Counted from the stretch's first letter, positions 45,694 through 55,904 are shown. The stretch: DNA of 64,000 bases from Pelagomonas calceolata (GCA_918797485.1 CAKKNE010000001.1:4464001-4528000); one strand, 5' to 3'. The notes: generated by a model not told the origin, from the sequence alone. Translations and numbers: made by a program.

Positions 45694-48600
45694 TTAGGAA
45701 GGAGTCGTTGCCGCCCGCGCCGCCGCGACGTCGGCGGGCGTCAGCGCGACGCGGTTCGCGACGTAGTAGGGCGACATGACCTGGGACGGCGCACCGTGCG
45801 CGAGGCCCAGGCAGTGGCCGATCTCGTGTAAAGCCACGGGCAGGAGGTAGAAGGCGCCCGGCGTCTGCGCCATGCCTTGTAGGAGCCAGTCCTCGCGCGC
45901 GTCGAAGGTCAGACTTTTGGCGTCCGCCTTCGCGAGGGCGCCGCCCGGCCCGTCGAAGCGCACGTCGCGCGGCCCGCACCAGTCGACCGTGATGTCGGCG
46001 TCGGGGCCTTCTTCCGGTCCTCCAATCCTCTCAAATTTCACCCCAGATGCCGCGGACCACATGGCAAACGCATCATCTATTTCATCCAAAACGCCCTGCC
46101 TAGATAAATAACCAGGTGTCGCATCGGAGACGGTGTACGTCACTACGCTGTCGCTCATATAAACACTGATACCGGCGCCGATGTCCTTCGAGGCATCATG
46201 TCTTGGTTTTTTCAGGACCGAGATCGTCTTCGGCCCCACGATGCCATCTGACTTCAATCGATTGATCTCCTGGAAAGCTTTCAAAGCGTCCAAGGTCTTC
46301 TCGCCGAACTCGCCATCCAACGCCCCGTCGTAGAATCCAGACACGGTCAACTTTTCCTGGACGGCTTTCGTACAATCGCTGCTGTCCCCTTCTTGTAATT
46401 GTGAAGCGTCGCGCCACCAGGGCCCCACGAGTTCCGGGAGGGGAATGCCCGTGTCCTGCGACGACTCGGCATCTAACTCTATGAGCTCATCAGTGTTCGC
46501 ATCAATCACTAGTGTTTTGAGCACGACGTCCTTCCTCCCTAGATGGAGCGTGTGCCTTAACTGTCGCGTGACGTCGACCATGATGTCAATGCGCGTCTTC
46601 GAGCGGCAGTTCTCGCAGCCCCCATTATCTCCTCGCCCCCCGAAGATCGATGATGAGCCGCCATAGTACTGGTGCTCGTCGCGGGGGCAACGCACGAGAG
46701 GCACCTCAAAATTTTCAGCGTCTTTGGGCACGACAAACACGTGAATGAGGTAGGCCTGGTCCTTGAACACTTCCAATCCTAAATCCAGTCCTCTGAACAA
46801 CGCGTAGTCCGGCGCCTCGCGCAGTCGCGAACGCGGCTGCTTCGGCAATGAATCGTAGGCGTAGCCCAGATGCGCCGCGTCGAACAAATCCGCGTGTTTA
46901 TATATATCTCCTGTATTTTTGTTGACGAAGGGTCGCAGCTCCGTGTTGTATTCTCTAGAATTGTACCTCTGGAACTCCGACTGCGAGTCCGGGTGGGCTT
47001 GCAAGTAAGCCTCATATAACCGATCCACGTTGCAGTGGTGGAGGAAGAAGGCCGGGTAGAACGCCGCGTAGCTTGTGGTGGTCATGGGGTAGCCACCTGT
47101 GTGGAAATCAAACTTTACGGCGCGTTCGTGCTGAATCGTCGCGTCGTCCTCCACGCCATCGACGCGACGCCTGCTCGATGGCGTGGCGATGCCGATTCCT
47201 CACCGCTCGACCGAGCCAGCGCGGCCGCACCATCGCCGAGAAATGACTTAGTGAAGAATTGTGCACCCGTCGCACTTGTTTATTTCCACACAGATACCCA
47301 CAAGCGACGTGCACGTAGTTGTGCGGGCTCTCGACGTCGTCATTCGAACCCGTCGCCGTCGACGCCGCGGCGCCGTGCTGCGATGTGGTCAAAGCGTTGT
47401 CGGCGTTCGTTCGCACATTGTACCTCTGTAAAAGTGATAGGATCTCCTCGTCATCGTTGATCCTAGAGAAGCCCCGGTCCTCGAACTGCTCCGAGGAAGA
47501 GTTTGAAGGATCGATGAGATCGCGCGGCATCTCCGAGAAGTAGTCCCTTATGACTTTCGGCACGACCTCGCCATTCAAGGAAGGAGCATACATGCAGTCC
47601 CAGTAGGGAAAGCCGATCCGGCCATCGTTGCCTAACTGTTTATCGGCCTCCCTCAAAGCGTTTTCCATCTCCATCTGGTAGGCGCGGTGCCAGCCCGGGA
47701 ACGACTCCCTCCTATGAGCACAGAGGCCCGTCGCGCCCGTCTCCAGGTCGCCGGGCCAGCCGTGGTAGCCCGCTATCCTAGCGTATTCTGATGTCCCAGG
47801 TCCATTGGGAGCCTGCATCATGCGATACAAGGCTCGCGCGAAGCGTAATTGTTCGGGCCGCGACAGCGATCTAACTTCCCTTCTAACTACAGGCTCCGCA
47901 TCTAACCTAGCTTGCTCGGCCGCGGCCGCGGCTTCCTCCTTTCTTCGTCTCTCTTCTTCTTCCGCTTGTAAGCGCCTCTCCTCTGCCTCTTTGGCTCGCT
48001 GCTCGGCGGCCTCCTTCTCTTTACGCAAGGCTTCCTCGCGCTCCTTGGCCGCCTGCGCGGCCCGTTCGAGGGCGAGTTGTTCCTCCTTGCGTTTCGCTTC
48101 TTCGGCCTTGCGCTCGGCGTCCTCCCTTCGTTTCACCTCGAGGGCTTCGGCCTCGGCCTTGGCCTTCGCGACGGCCTCCAATCTCAATTTCTCGGCCGCC
48201 TCTTCCCTAGCTTGGCGCTCGGCCTCCTGGGCGCGTTTGGCCGCCTCCTCGGCCTTCTGTCGTTTCAGTAACTCCTCGGCCTCTCTCAATCTCGTCGCCT
48301 CGGCCGCCGCCGCCTCGCGCGCCGCCGTCGCCTCGGCCTCGGCTTTCCGCGCGGCGGCCCGTTCCGCGGCCTCGGCCTGGGCCTTGGCCTCGGCCTCGGC
48401 CGCTGCAAGTGCCGCTTCTTCTTCCCGTAGCCGTTGTTCCTCTTCCGCCGCCGCGAGGGCCGCCGCGCGCTCCTCCGCGGCGACGCGCTCGGCCTCGGCT
48501 TTTTCCGCATCGTCCTCAGCCAGGCGCTTGGCCTGCGCTTCGTCTCGAATCCTACGGGCGTCGTCCACGGCGTCTCCCGTAAAAACCCACGCCAGCGTCA

Positions 48601-49669
48601 CGGAGCCCTGCGGCTCGTCGAAGCCCTCGGCCGCCGTTGTTAATGAGAACGTCCGCCGTCCACCCGACCCTTCAAACAAAAACGCCCCCGGCCGCGGCGC
48701 GATCGACGCGTCCACGCTCCCCAGGGCCTCGTGGCTGCCTCGAGAATCATAATCCGTCATCTCGACTCGGAGTGAGGAAGTGGGCACCTTCGCCGCGTCG
48801 ATATCAAACGAAAAGGTCTCGTTCCACTCCGGCGAGAGGTCGTTCCAGACGTGGGACGTTTTGACACTTTCCACATCTTCGCCGTCGACCACAAGCGTGA
48901 CCTGGCAGTAGGGGTCGGACTGGCTCCGCTCCTTCCTGTCATTCGCTAAATTCGCGGCGCTCACGACCGTTACACTGAGCTCGACTGTACCTTCAGAGCT
49001 CGTCTCGCTCTGGACCGCCCTAGAAGCGTAGGCGTCGGCCACTTGCTGGACGACCTCGGCGCGCTTGTCCTCCGGGATAGCGTTCAGTGAGGAGGCGACC
49101 CACTCTACCACGGCAGAGGCGTCCGCATCTATAGCGGGCGGCGCGTCGATGGACGACTCCGCACTAACAGTGCGCGACCAGGCGAGCGTGACCGAGCCGG
49201 GCGGCAGCGCGCGCACGGTCGACAGATCTAGGGTCAGCGGCGTCGACCCGCCTAGGCCTATCAAGGGCACTGTCGTGTCGCCCAGCGGATCATCAGAATT
49301 CGTCCAGTCCTTGTCCATCACTCTCACTTGCAAGGACGACGCTCTTGTATTTGAGAAGGTGAAGCGCTGCTCCCCAAAGTTCGGGTCCAGGTCGTTTTTC
49401 ACGTAGTCCGTCTGCTGTTCGTCGTCATCAACTCTCAAAATGACGTAGGGGTCGCTGATGCCGCGGCTCCCGTCCGTCTTAGGCAAATCGTTCGCGCCGT
49501 AGAGCGTGACGGTCACGTCATAGGACACTTCCACGGCGGCGTCGAGGATGGATGCGGCCTCGGCGTGGGCCCGGGTGCGCTGCGCCAGCGGGACGCGCGG
49601 CCAGGCGTCCTCGATGGTCTTGCCTTGCTCTCCGAACGAGCTTTGCAAGGCACTCGCGCCGGCCCCCAT
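45694..49669 (-). CDS. C2-C2-coiled-coil-tyrosinase-PG-binding-matrixin fusion protein, two exons
   Basis: Exons 49669-47302 and 47096-45694 give about 1256 residues. Two C2 domains (DVTVTLYGANDLPKTDG, SDPYVILRVDDDE; LSVTVVSAANLAND, QSDPYCQVTLVVDG) are followed by a coiled coil at about 375-600. A tyrosinase-type copper domain shows CuA (AGYHGWPGD, CAHRRESFPGWHRAYQME) and CuB (SPHNYVHV, then FFLHHCNVDRLYEAY); the intron separates these halves of CuB. Then come a peptidoglycan-binding-like repeat (GFYDGALDGEFGEKTLDALK) and a matrix-metalloprotease domain with HEIGHCLGLAHGAPSQVM, the zinc-binding and Met-turn pattern. No signal peptide is seen. Substrates are unknown; membrane-linked oxidation and proteolysis is a guess. 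Confidence 0.9.
47097..47301 (-). mobile_element. Long introner element with its 5' target copy (C2-tyrosinase-matrixin intron)
   Basis: Element 47097-47293 (197 bp), reverse orientation, has CTGTGTGGAAAT...TTGATTTCCACACAG ends and the core inverted pair. It matches the 29525-29725 element along its whole length with scattered differences. Target copies in gene sense are GTGGGTAT (47294-47301 on the reverse strand) and GTGGCTAC (47089-47096), 6/8. With the left-copy GT as donor the exons join as VACGYPMTT. Confidence 0.93.
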
Positions 49670-49712
49670 GACTTTTGTTTTGTGGCAGCCCCGCGGTCCT
49701 TCTCACGTTACC

Positions 49713-49721
49713 GGGCAGCCC
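49713..49721. promoter_or_regulatory. GGGCWGCCC motif
   Basis: GGGCAGCCC 44 bp upstream of the start codon of the C2-tyrosinase-matrixin gene; a partial copy, TGGCAGCCCC, lies 13 bp upstream. Confidence 0.35.
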
Positions 49722-49886
49722 CCTTGACGCGTTCAAATGCAGCGCTTCGGAGGCGCTGTCGTCCAGCCAAATCTGCGGGGAGGGTAGGATACCCCTACTG
49801 GTACCGGTATCTTACTGCACCCAGGCTGGGTGGCGTAGAATAGCGACAATAGCGTTCTCTCGGGGCCCGGAAGACGCCAACAGTCA

Positions 49887-51212
49887 TCAGTCGTTACACA
49901 ATAAGTTCAGCAAGGCGTTCAAATCCGCCAACCCGACGGCGTTCCCGACCGCGTAGGTGGACCCGCGCCGCTCCCGCATGAGCCAGGGGCACGCGCGCCG
50001 CGGCCCGACGCCGCCGCCGCAGGCGTCGCCCGAAAACTGTGAATCGTACAGGGACGCGTTCCTGGCGACGAACCTGGCGAAGCCCAGGTAGTGGTGCTTG
50101 TTGTTCGCGTCGAAGAGGCGCGGCGCGGTGATCGCGAACGTGTCGTGGACCAGGACCTGAGGCAGTTCTGTCGCCAAGAATTCAAGCTGGCGCGCCGTCG
50201 CCTCTCGAATTTTAGAATTTGTCCGCCCGTCGAGCTCCTCCCTCCTGTAAGAATAGGCGGGCATCGTCCGCCAGACAAGTTTGGTGGAAGGGGGCAAACT
50301 GCCATGTAAAGCCCGGATCGTCTTTTGCCAATCCTTGACATACGTCTCGACGTCGCCGTCCCGCAGCCGCCAGTGGCCCCAGTTCGCCACCACAACTTTC
50401 CTGTTTCGAGCGTCCACGTTTAAGTCACTGGTGGGGTCCTCGGCCGCCATAAATACAACATCACCTGTACTTTCGAGGTCGGCCGGCTGGTCGGTCAACG
50501 TGTCGAACATGAGACGCGTGTGGCTGTCGCCCACGAACAGGGGCCGCTTTGATTGGAAGCATGTCTCCGCCTCTTTACGAGAGTAGATCTGCCAGGTGCA
50601 GCGCGGGCGCCACTCGCGCGCTCTCCAATTTCCATCATGGGCGCGCGGACCCTTTGTCCCTAAACCGGCGCAAGGGCGCGAGACGGTGCGCTCTTTGGGC
50701 ACCTTGACCTTCCCTAATCTTTCATCTCCACCAGCTCTTAGGACGCGACACAACGGCTTCGAAGTGGGTGAAAACGCCTCCTTGGCCGACGCGTGCATCC
50801 ACAGCACCCGCAGATCGTAGGTGCCCGCCTCGATCGGATTCGGTATGACGATGTCATAGTAGAACGGCGCGGTTCCATTATCGTAGGCGCCGCCGATCCT
50901 GGCCACAACCTCGCAGGGCGCTCGTAAAGGCCCTTCTCTCGACGTCCGATCGAGGCGGCACTCGAAGGCGGCGCCTGGACCAACACTACTCCGCATGTGC
51001 GCGGCGGCGCCCGCGAAGTCCAGGCCGAGGCGCCCGATTTCAAACGTATTCGCCGGTGGTGCTGCATTTGTGCAGTACTTGTCTGCATCATTGACGTCCC
51101 ACATTTCCGGTCGCATCGATGGCGCGGCGACGATCCAGTTCGGTTTCTTGTGCGCCGCGATGATGGTTGGTAGGATGGTGCAGAGCCACATGGCTGGGTA
51201 CCGGGCAGCCAT
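49887..51212 (-). CDS. PC-esterase/NXPE-like secreted or Golgi protein (SGNH family)
   Basis: 441 residues, ATG at 51210-51212. A hydrophobic N-terminus (MWLCTILPTIIAAHKKPN) suggests a signal or anchor. The middle has a beta-rich part (YYDIVIPNPIEAGTYDLRVL) as in filamin-like domains of NXPE proteins, then CTWQIYSRKEAETCFQSKRP, LFVGDSHTRLMFDTL with the GDSH serine block, WGHWRL, and a C-terminal DANNKHHYLGFARF. Plant and animal relatives acetylate or de-acetylate glycans in the Golgi. This fits glycan modification; the exact reaction is unknown. Head-to-head with the ISEFL-repeat gene. Confidence 0.75.
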   Translation of the reverse strand: MAARYPAMWLCTILPTIIAAHKKPNWIVAAPSMRPEMWDVNDADKYCTNAAPPANTFEIGRLGLDFAGAAAHMRSSVGPGAAFECRLDRTSREGPLRAPCEVVARIGGAYDNGTAPFYYDIVIPNPIEAGTYDLRVLWMHASAKEAFSPTSKPLCRVLRAGGDERLGKVKVPKERTVSRPCAGLGTKGPRAHDGNWRAREWRPRCTWQIYSRKEAETCFQSKRPLFVGDSHTRLMFDTLTDQPADLESTGDVVFMAAEDPTSDLNVDARNRKVVVANWGHWRLRDGDVETYVKDWQKTIRALHGSLPPSTKLVWRTMPAYSYRREELDGRTNSKIREATARQLEFLATELPQVLVHDTFAITAPRLFDANNKHHYLGFARFVARNASLYDSQFSGDACGGGVGPRRACPWLMRERRGSTYAVGNAVGLADLNALLNLLCND

Positions 51213-51319
51213 TTTTCACGCCACGGGCCACCTATCAACTGAAAGCGTCATGTACGCGGCTGGGAAGGCACCGCTACGTGCCTTAGTGGGCGCAAACTCG
51301 GACGAGAGCGAAAATTCGA

Positions 51320-51343
51320 GCTAGTATGCTACAGGACGCTAGC
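51320..51343 (-). promoter_or_regulatory. GCTAG near-palindrome, copy h (diverged)
   Basis: Reverse-strand GCTAGCGTCCTGTAGCATAC then TAGC, in the 339-bp head-to-head gap between the PC-esterase-like gene (51212) and the ISEFL gene (51552). The gap also has a short CTACCACAGCGCTCGCGAGC direct repeat near 51499-51540. Confidence 0.4.
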
Positions 51344-51551
51344 TAACTTGCGCAGCAAGGCGCTGCCCAAGTTATCTGCAATTCTGGCAGCGAAGCGAGG
51401 CATTGCGCTTCATTTTCATCGATCATTAGCGTCCGAGAATTGACTTGGCGACACACCTGGCTCGAAGCGCTCTTTTTGCTTCGGAGAGCATCCGGCTGCT
51501 ACCACAGCGCTCGCGAGCACTACCACAGCGCTCGCGAGCACGCGGCGAAGA

Positions 51552-52040
51552 ATGGCGGAAAACGTCGCAAAGCAAAAGCAGCCGACCCACACGGGCATCC
51601 CGATCAGCGAGTTCCTCGCCGGCCGCGGCGAGCCACCGCCGCCGCCGCCGCCGCCGCCGGCCCACACCGGCATCCCCATATCGGAATTCCTCGCCGGCCG
51701 CGGCGCCGCGCCCACCACGACGATGCCCGGGCCGTCACCCGGCACCGAGGCCGCGCTCGCACGGGGCATGGAGGCCGTGCGGGTCGGCGGCGCCACGGCC
51801 GCGCGGCCCCACGGCGGCATCCACATCTCCGAGTTCCTGCGGCGGCACGAGGGGCCCGCCGGCGTCGCGGCCGGCGCGCGCGTGCCGGCGGACGCCGTGC
51901 GGCGCATGCTCGAGAGTCTCCAGAAACCGGACGGCTCCGTGGACGCGGGCCAGCTCGTCGCGCGCATCGTCGAAATGTCCAAAGAGGGCGGCGACACGTG
52001 CGAGTACCGGATGGACGATGGAAATGATGGAGATTACTAA
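51552..52040 (+). CDS. Small protein with three HTGIPISEFL repeats
   Basis: 162 residues. HTGIPISEFLAGRG occurs twice almost perfectly, separated by a run of nine prolines, and a third diverged copy (HGGIHISEFLRRHE) lies near residue 94. A C-terminal helical part (PADAVRRMLESLQKPDGSVD, AGQLVARIVEMSKEGGD) may be a small EF-hand-like or helical domain. The repeat could be a linear docking motif. No family recognised. The stop codon lies 3 bp from the stop of the convergent RS-rich gene, so mRNA 3' ends must overlap. Confidence 0.65.
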   Translation: MAENVAKQKQPTHTGIPISEFLAGRGEPPPPPPPPPAHTGIPISEFLAGRGAAPTTTMPGPSPGTEAALARGMEAVRVGGATAARPHGGIHISEFLRRHEGPAGVAAGARVPADAVRRMLESLQKPDGSVDAGQLVARIVEMSKEGGDTCEYRMDDGNDGDY

Positions 52041-52043
52041 CTG

Positions 52044-53348
52044 TTATATGTCTACAATATCTACCGAGTAGTTGTTGAAGTGGAAGTTCCAGTAGTCCTG
52101 CCCGGCCGGCAACTGCTCGGCGAGGACCTCGTTCGTCGCGGCCATGGCGCGCGACTGTAAGAACCGGTCCTCGTCGACGGCCGCCCAGTCGGCCGCGTAG
52201 TCGTCGCGGTCCGGCGCGACCCACGCGTGCGTCAGCCTGTTTTTGAGGCAGCGCCACAATACGAGGGTTGTGGCGGGCGTGCCCTTGACGACGGCCGCCA
52301 GGCCCGGCGCGCTCCCGGCCGCGTAGACGTCCAAGACTAACGTCGGGTGCGCCGGGTCCGGGTCCGATTCGGCCTCGTCGCCGCTCTCCATGAAGACTCG
52401 GATCGATGGCGACGCCTCGGTCAAACGCTCGGACGCCGCCACGATCGACTCCACAGCTTTCGCGCCCTGCTGCGCCGTCGGGCGCTTGCCGGCTCGGAGC
52501 GGCGCGACGGACAACCCATCTTCAGCGAAGCACTGCTCGATGGCCGCCTTGCGATGTTGTGGAGGCGCGTCGGAATTGAACACTTCCAGCAACCGATCGA
52601 CGAGCTGCGAGCAGCTAAACGAAAAGTCGGGCGGCGCCTCGTCGTTCTCTGGTGATGGTGCTCTTTGAGGTGGCGGCGTGGGCGGCCGCCGCGGCGGCGG
52701 CGGCGGCATCGCTCTTTTCGGAGACGGCGGCCGCCGCTGGGGGTGCCGCGGCGGCGGGGGCCGCCGCGGCGCCGGCGGCCGGCGCTCGCGCCGCAGCTTG
52801 TCGAGCGCGGCGCGCTCGCGGTCCTCGCGCGTGGGCTCTCTACTACGAGGCGAGGGCGACCGCCGCCGCCGCCGGCCCCGCGAGCGGCTCCGGCTCCGGT
52901 CGCGCCGCCGGCGCCCGCGGCTCCGGCTCCGGCTCCGGTCGCGGCGGCGGCGCCCGCGCGAGCGGCTCCGCGACCGCGACCGCGACCGCGGCGGCGGCGG
53001 CGCCTCCTCGACGGCGCCCTCCTCCCGCGCCGCGCGGACCCACAGGCCCTTCTCGTTCTGCACCATTTTGAGGCTGCCCTCGGCGGGCCGCGCCTGCGCG
53101 TCCGCGTCCCTCGCTTCTGAACCGAAGGTGCCGACGACGCCCCAGCCCACGGCGCCCTGCTCGAAGCCGCGGTTGGCTCTACCTTCATCGGCGTTCGTCG
53201 CCGCGCGGCGACCGGCCGCGAGCTTGCGTTGCTCCGTCTGGTCGCGGGCGACGACGTGGCTGTCGAAGTTCCGGTGTTTTGCTAATTTCGCCTCGTCCTG
53301 CTCCCAGCGCGGGGCTTCCGGGTCTGCTACGGGGACGAACTTGGGCAT
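52044..53348 (-). CDS. RS-rich protein with C-terminal NTF2-like-looking region
   Basis: 434 residues, ATG at 53346-53348. The N-terminal 110 residues are conserved-looking (PRWEQDEAKLAKHRNFDSHV, MVQNEKGLWVRAAREE). Then come an arginine/serine region of about 60 residues (RSRSRSRSRGRRRRDRSRS) and a long arginine/proline stretch. The last 180 residues form an alpha/beta domain (LVDRLLEVFNSDAPPQHRKA, PTLVLDVYAAG, ATTLVLWRCLKNRLTHAWVA) whose helix-then-sheet order resembles NTF2/SnoaL-like folds. RS regions suggest a nuclear speckle or splicing role. No specific family recognised. Confidence 0.6.
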   Translation of the reverse strand: MPKFVPVADPEAPRWEQDEAKLAKHRNFDSHVVARDQTEQRKLAAGRRAATNADEGRANRGFEQGAVGWGVVGTFGSEARDADAQARPAEGSLKMVQNEKGLWVRAAREEGAVEEAPPPPRSRSRSRSRSRGRRRRDRSRSRSRGRRRRDRSRSRSRGRRRRRSPSPRSREPTREDRERAALDKLRRERRPPAPRRPPPPRHPQRRPPSPKRAMPPPPPRRPPTPPPQRAPSPENDEAPPDFSFSCSQLVDRLLEVFNSDAPPQHRKAAIEQCFAEDGLSVAPLRAGKRPTAQQGAKAVESIVAASERLTEASPSIRVFMESGDEAESDPDPAHPTLVLDVYAAGSAPGLAAVVKGTPATTLVLWRCLKNRLTHAWVAPDRDDYAADWAAVDEDRFLQSRAMAATNEVLAEQLPAGQDYWNFHFNNYSVDIVDI

Positions 53349-53779
53349 GGTTTTGCTGCTGTTGTCGCGTGCTACTTTGGCAGTGTGTTCAGGGTGCAGC
53401 TATTGAGCGCGGCGGAGCTGTTCCTTGCCGTGATTCGCTGCGAGGGCTTGCGAAATAGGTCCGTCGGCTCTGCCAGCTCGTGTGGGGAGCTGTGCGCCTC
53501 GTTTAGCGTGTTTTTTTGTGTGAATAATGTAGTAGCAAAAGTATGGTACCTTTTTTTTACCCCCCCCCCTCGGCCCAAGCCCAAAAAAAAAAGTGGCATC
53601 ACCTTTTGTGCTCAAAAGCGAGCGACGGGCGAAAGTATAGCACTCGAAGAGCTGTGTTCACTTTCGCATTGCCAACACCTTGACCTCGACCTCGTGCAGC
53701 GATTTTAGCAACGAGCAAGCAACCGCTGCAGACTAGGCATACTTGTCGGCCTCGCGCCGCCGCCGACGCGACAGCAGCG
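53349..53779. other. Spacer with homopolymer runs
   Basis: Runs of T (53551-53558), C (53560-53569) and A (53583-53593) stand close together between the RS-rich and SLC35 genes. No gene, near-palindrome or GGGCWGCCC copy seen. Confidence 0.5.
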
Positions 53780-55189
53780 ATGGCGACAACAAACATAACA
53801 CTCACAACCACGACGCGCATGGCCCTCGCGCGCACGCCCATCCTCGAGGAGTTACATCTGTGGGCTTTACTGGGCTACACGTGCGTCACCGGTACCTTAG
53901 CTCTCATCTGTCTCTTGTGCGCGCACCAACTCCAAAAGGCCCACGACCGGGAAGCAGCGCGAGAAGCAAGAGAGGCCAGAAGAGGAGACTACGCCCCATG
54001 GTCAGTAGTAACTGAAAACGGCGCCAAAAGTACGTCACCATGGAGGCCTAGAGCGGCAACATATGCGAGGATCGCGGCCTACGCCTTCGCGTGGTGGGCC
54101 TTATCTGTGTCCTTTACGCTGGTGAACAAGTACTTCCTGTACTACTGGAAACCACCTACGAAACCTGGGGTCTTTGTGCCTCCCGGCTTTCCTTTCGCTG
54201 TTACTACTACTACATTACATTTGACCATGAAAGTAGTGTTGTCGACATTAACGATACGGTGGCGGCAATATAGGTTAGCGAAGCGACTCGCGTCGGACGA
54301 GGCCTCCGCGGAAGAAGCGAATAGTATCGTCGTGCCCGAACAGCTCTCTTCCAGTGCAAGGTGGAAGTACGCCTACTCTACGGGAGCTACGACAGCATTA
54401 GATATCGCCACCTCAAATCTAGCTTTATTGTTTGTCACCGTGTCCTTTTATACGGTGGCCAAAACCACAACCCTAGCCTGGACGTTAATTTGGGCGACAC
54501 TGTTCAAACTGGAACCTTGTCGACTGAGGACGTTCTTTATCGTGTTGCTGATCGTCGGTGGCTTGATCCTGGCGACGGAGGGAGAACGCCACCAGACGTA
54601 CGGCTTTTCGGTCGTTGGCACTATTTTAGTGCTCGTGGCGGCGTGTTTAGGTGGCGCGCGGTGGTGTTTGACGCAGGCGCTGTTTGCCCACGACACGGCG
54701 TGTGCCGAAGATCCTGTGGTCGTCGTCTACCACGTCTCGCCGGCCGGCGTCTTGACGTTGCTCCCGATCGCTCTCTTGTGGGAGTTTCCCCGTTTGTGGT
54801 TCTGGGCGAAGTTAGTGTCGACGGAGGGCGTCGTCGCGGCCTTCTCCTTTGCTTGTGCTGCTGGTTGTATTGCGTACCTGATGCTCCTGGCCGAGGTGAA
54901 GTTGTTGCATGAGACGTCTTCTTTATCACTGAGCGTGGGCGGCGCCCTGAAGGACGTCAGTCAGATCGCGCTCGCGTCCGTGACGTTCGGCGACGAGATC
55001 ACGGTCGCGTCGGCGGCGGGCCTCGCTTTGGTCATCGCCGCGTCGCTGGCCTACGCGAAGTCGCGGTCGGGCCGGCGGCGGGCCGCGTCGATCGCCGAGG
55101 GCACGACGCGCTACGCGCGCGTGGAGATGAAGGCGGAGTTCGACGACGCGCTTGATGATGACGATCTGAACGACAACGACCTTCTATAA
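53780..55189 (+). CDS. SLC35-type (triose-phosphate/nucleotide-sugar translocator family) transporter
   Basis: 469 residues with about ten membrane helices and no introns. Motifs include WALSVSFTLVNKYFLYYWKP, FPFAVTTTTLHLTMKVVLST, the helix DIATSNLALLFVTVSFYTVA, and KTTTLAWTLIWATLFKLEPC, all in the TPT/SLC35C-E order, and a last pair with VGGALKDVSQIALASVTFGD. SLC35C2-like proteins sit in the Golgi and plastid relatives move sugar phosphates; no plastid leader is visible, so the Golgi is more likely. The C-terminus is basic then acidic. It ends 8 bp before the convergent secreted-protein gene. Confidence 0.85.
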   Translation: MATTNITLTTTTRMALARTPILEELHLWALLGYTCVTGTLALICLLCAHQLQKAHDREAAREAREARRGDYAPWSVVTENGAKSTSPWRPRAATYARIAAYAFAWWALSVSFTLVNKYFLYYWKPPTKPGVFVPPGFPFAVTTTTLHLTMKVVLSTLTIRWRQYRLAKRLASDEASAEEANSIVVPEQLSSSARWKYAYSTGATTALDIATSNLALLFVTVSFYTVAKTTTLAWTLIWATLFKLEPCRLRTFFIVLLIVGGLILATEGERHQTYGFSVVGTILVLVAACLGGARWCLTQALFAHDTACAEDPVVVVYHVSPAGVLTLLPIALLWEFPRLWFWAKLVSTEGVVAAFSFACAAGCIAYLMLLAEVKLLHETSSLSLSVGGALKDVSQIALASVTFGDEITVASAAGLALVIAASLAYAKSRSGRRRAASIAEGTTRYARVEMKAEFDDALDDDDLNDNDLL

Positions 55190-55197
55190 ATGTAAGT

Positions 55198-55692
55198 TTA
55201 TTGTGATACAATTAGGGCAAACAGCAGCGCTATCGCTAGCGCGGCGAGGGGTGTGCGCGCCGCCGCCGCGTCGATCGTGTCGCGCGGCGTACACGTGACC
55301 TTTCCGTCTGTGGCGTTGCGGCCCATCGCCGGGGCGCTCCAGAAGAAATCCTGGCAGGCCTTCATGGCCGCGACGGTCGGCCAGCACACCTCGGACCCGG
55401 CGCACAAGGAGCAGCTCGTCGCGTCAGAGGGTATGCTCATGTAAGTCGCGTCAGAAATAAGAGCCCTGCAGCCGGCCATGGTGGCGCAGGTGGCATCGAT
55501 GTGTGCGGTGTCGCCGGTTTGCCCGGAGCACGTACACGTAGTACTGGTGCCGTCGTCGACGACCACGGGGATGACCGTGCATGGGGGGCACTTGTTGTCG
55601 GCGCAGCAGCCGTTCAGCCCCTTATCCATGCCGTCGGCGCACGGCCCGGCTTGTATGGTGCGTACGGCGAGGAGGAGCGCGAAGCGTTTCAT
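55198..55692 (-). CDS. Secreted cysteine-rich protein with C-terminal hydrophobic tail
   Basis: 164 residues, ATG at 55690-55692. It has an N-terminal signal-like start (RFALLLAVRTIQAG) and about 14 cysteines in the central part (GCCADNKCPPCTVIP, CTCSGQTGD, TSCSLCAGSEVCW), then a hydrophobic C-terminus (AALAIALLFALIVSQ) typical of a GPI-anchor signal or membrane tail. A surface protein held by disulphides is likely. Length and layout resemble small surface proteins of algae, but I know no matching family. Confidence 0.65.
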   Translation of the reverse strand: MKRFALLLAVRTIQAGPCADGMDKGLNGCCADNKCPPCTVIPVVVDDGTSTTCTCSGQTGDTAHIDATCATMAGCRALISDATYMSIPSDATSCSLCAGSEVCWPTVAAMKACQDFFWSAPAMGRNATDGKVTCTPRDTIDAAAARTPLAALAIALLFALIVSQ

Positions 55693-55815
55693 CGAACGTG
55701 TGGAGCGCGGAGAGAAGCGAAGAGGAGCGCGCGACGAAGAAGCGTGATAGCGAGCGACGAGCTTGTAGTTTGTAGTGGCAGCCTAATACCACTCTTGTCT
55801 CAAACTGTGGGCGCG

Positions 55816-55824
55816 GGGCAGCCC
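55816..55824. promoter_or_regulatory. GGGCWGCCC motif
   Basis: GGGCAGCCC 124 bp upstream of the cysteine-rich protein start (55692, reverse strand). Confidence 0.35.
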
Positions 55825-55895
55825 TAAATCAGAGCTGGCGCGCCCTACACAAAAGAGGACGCCTCCTGCATGGGCCGAACTCTTGCATAAATAAG

Positions 55896-55904
55896 GGCAG
55901 CCCC
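55896..55904. promoter_or_regulatory. GGGCWGCCC motif
   Basis: GGGCAGCCC 72 bp from the preceding copy, in the same head-to-head gap. Confidence 0.35.
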
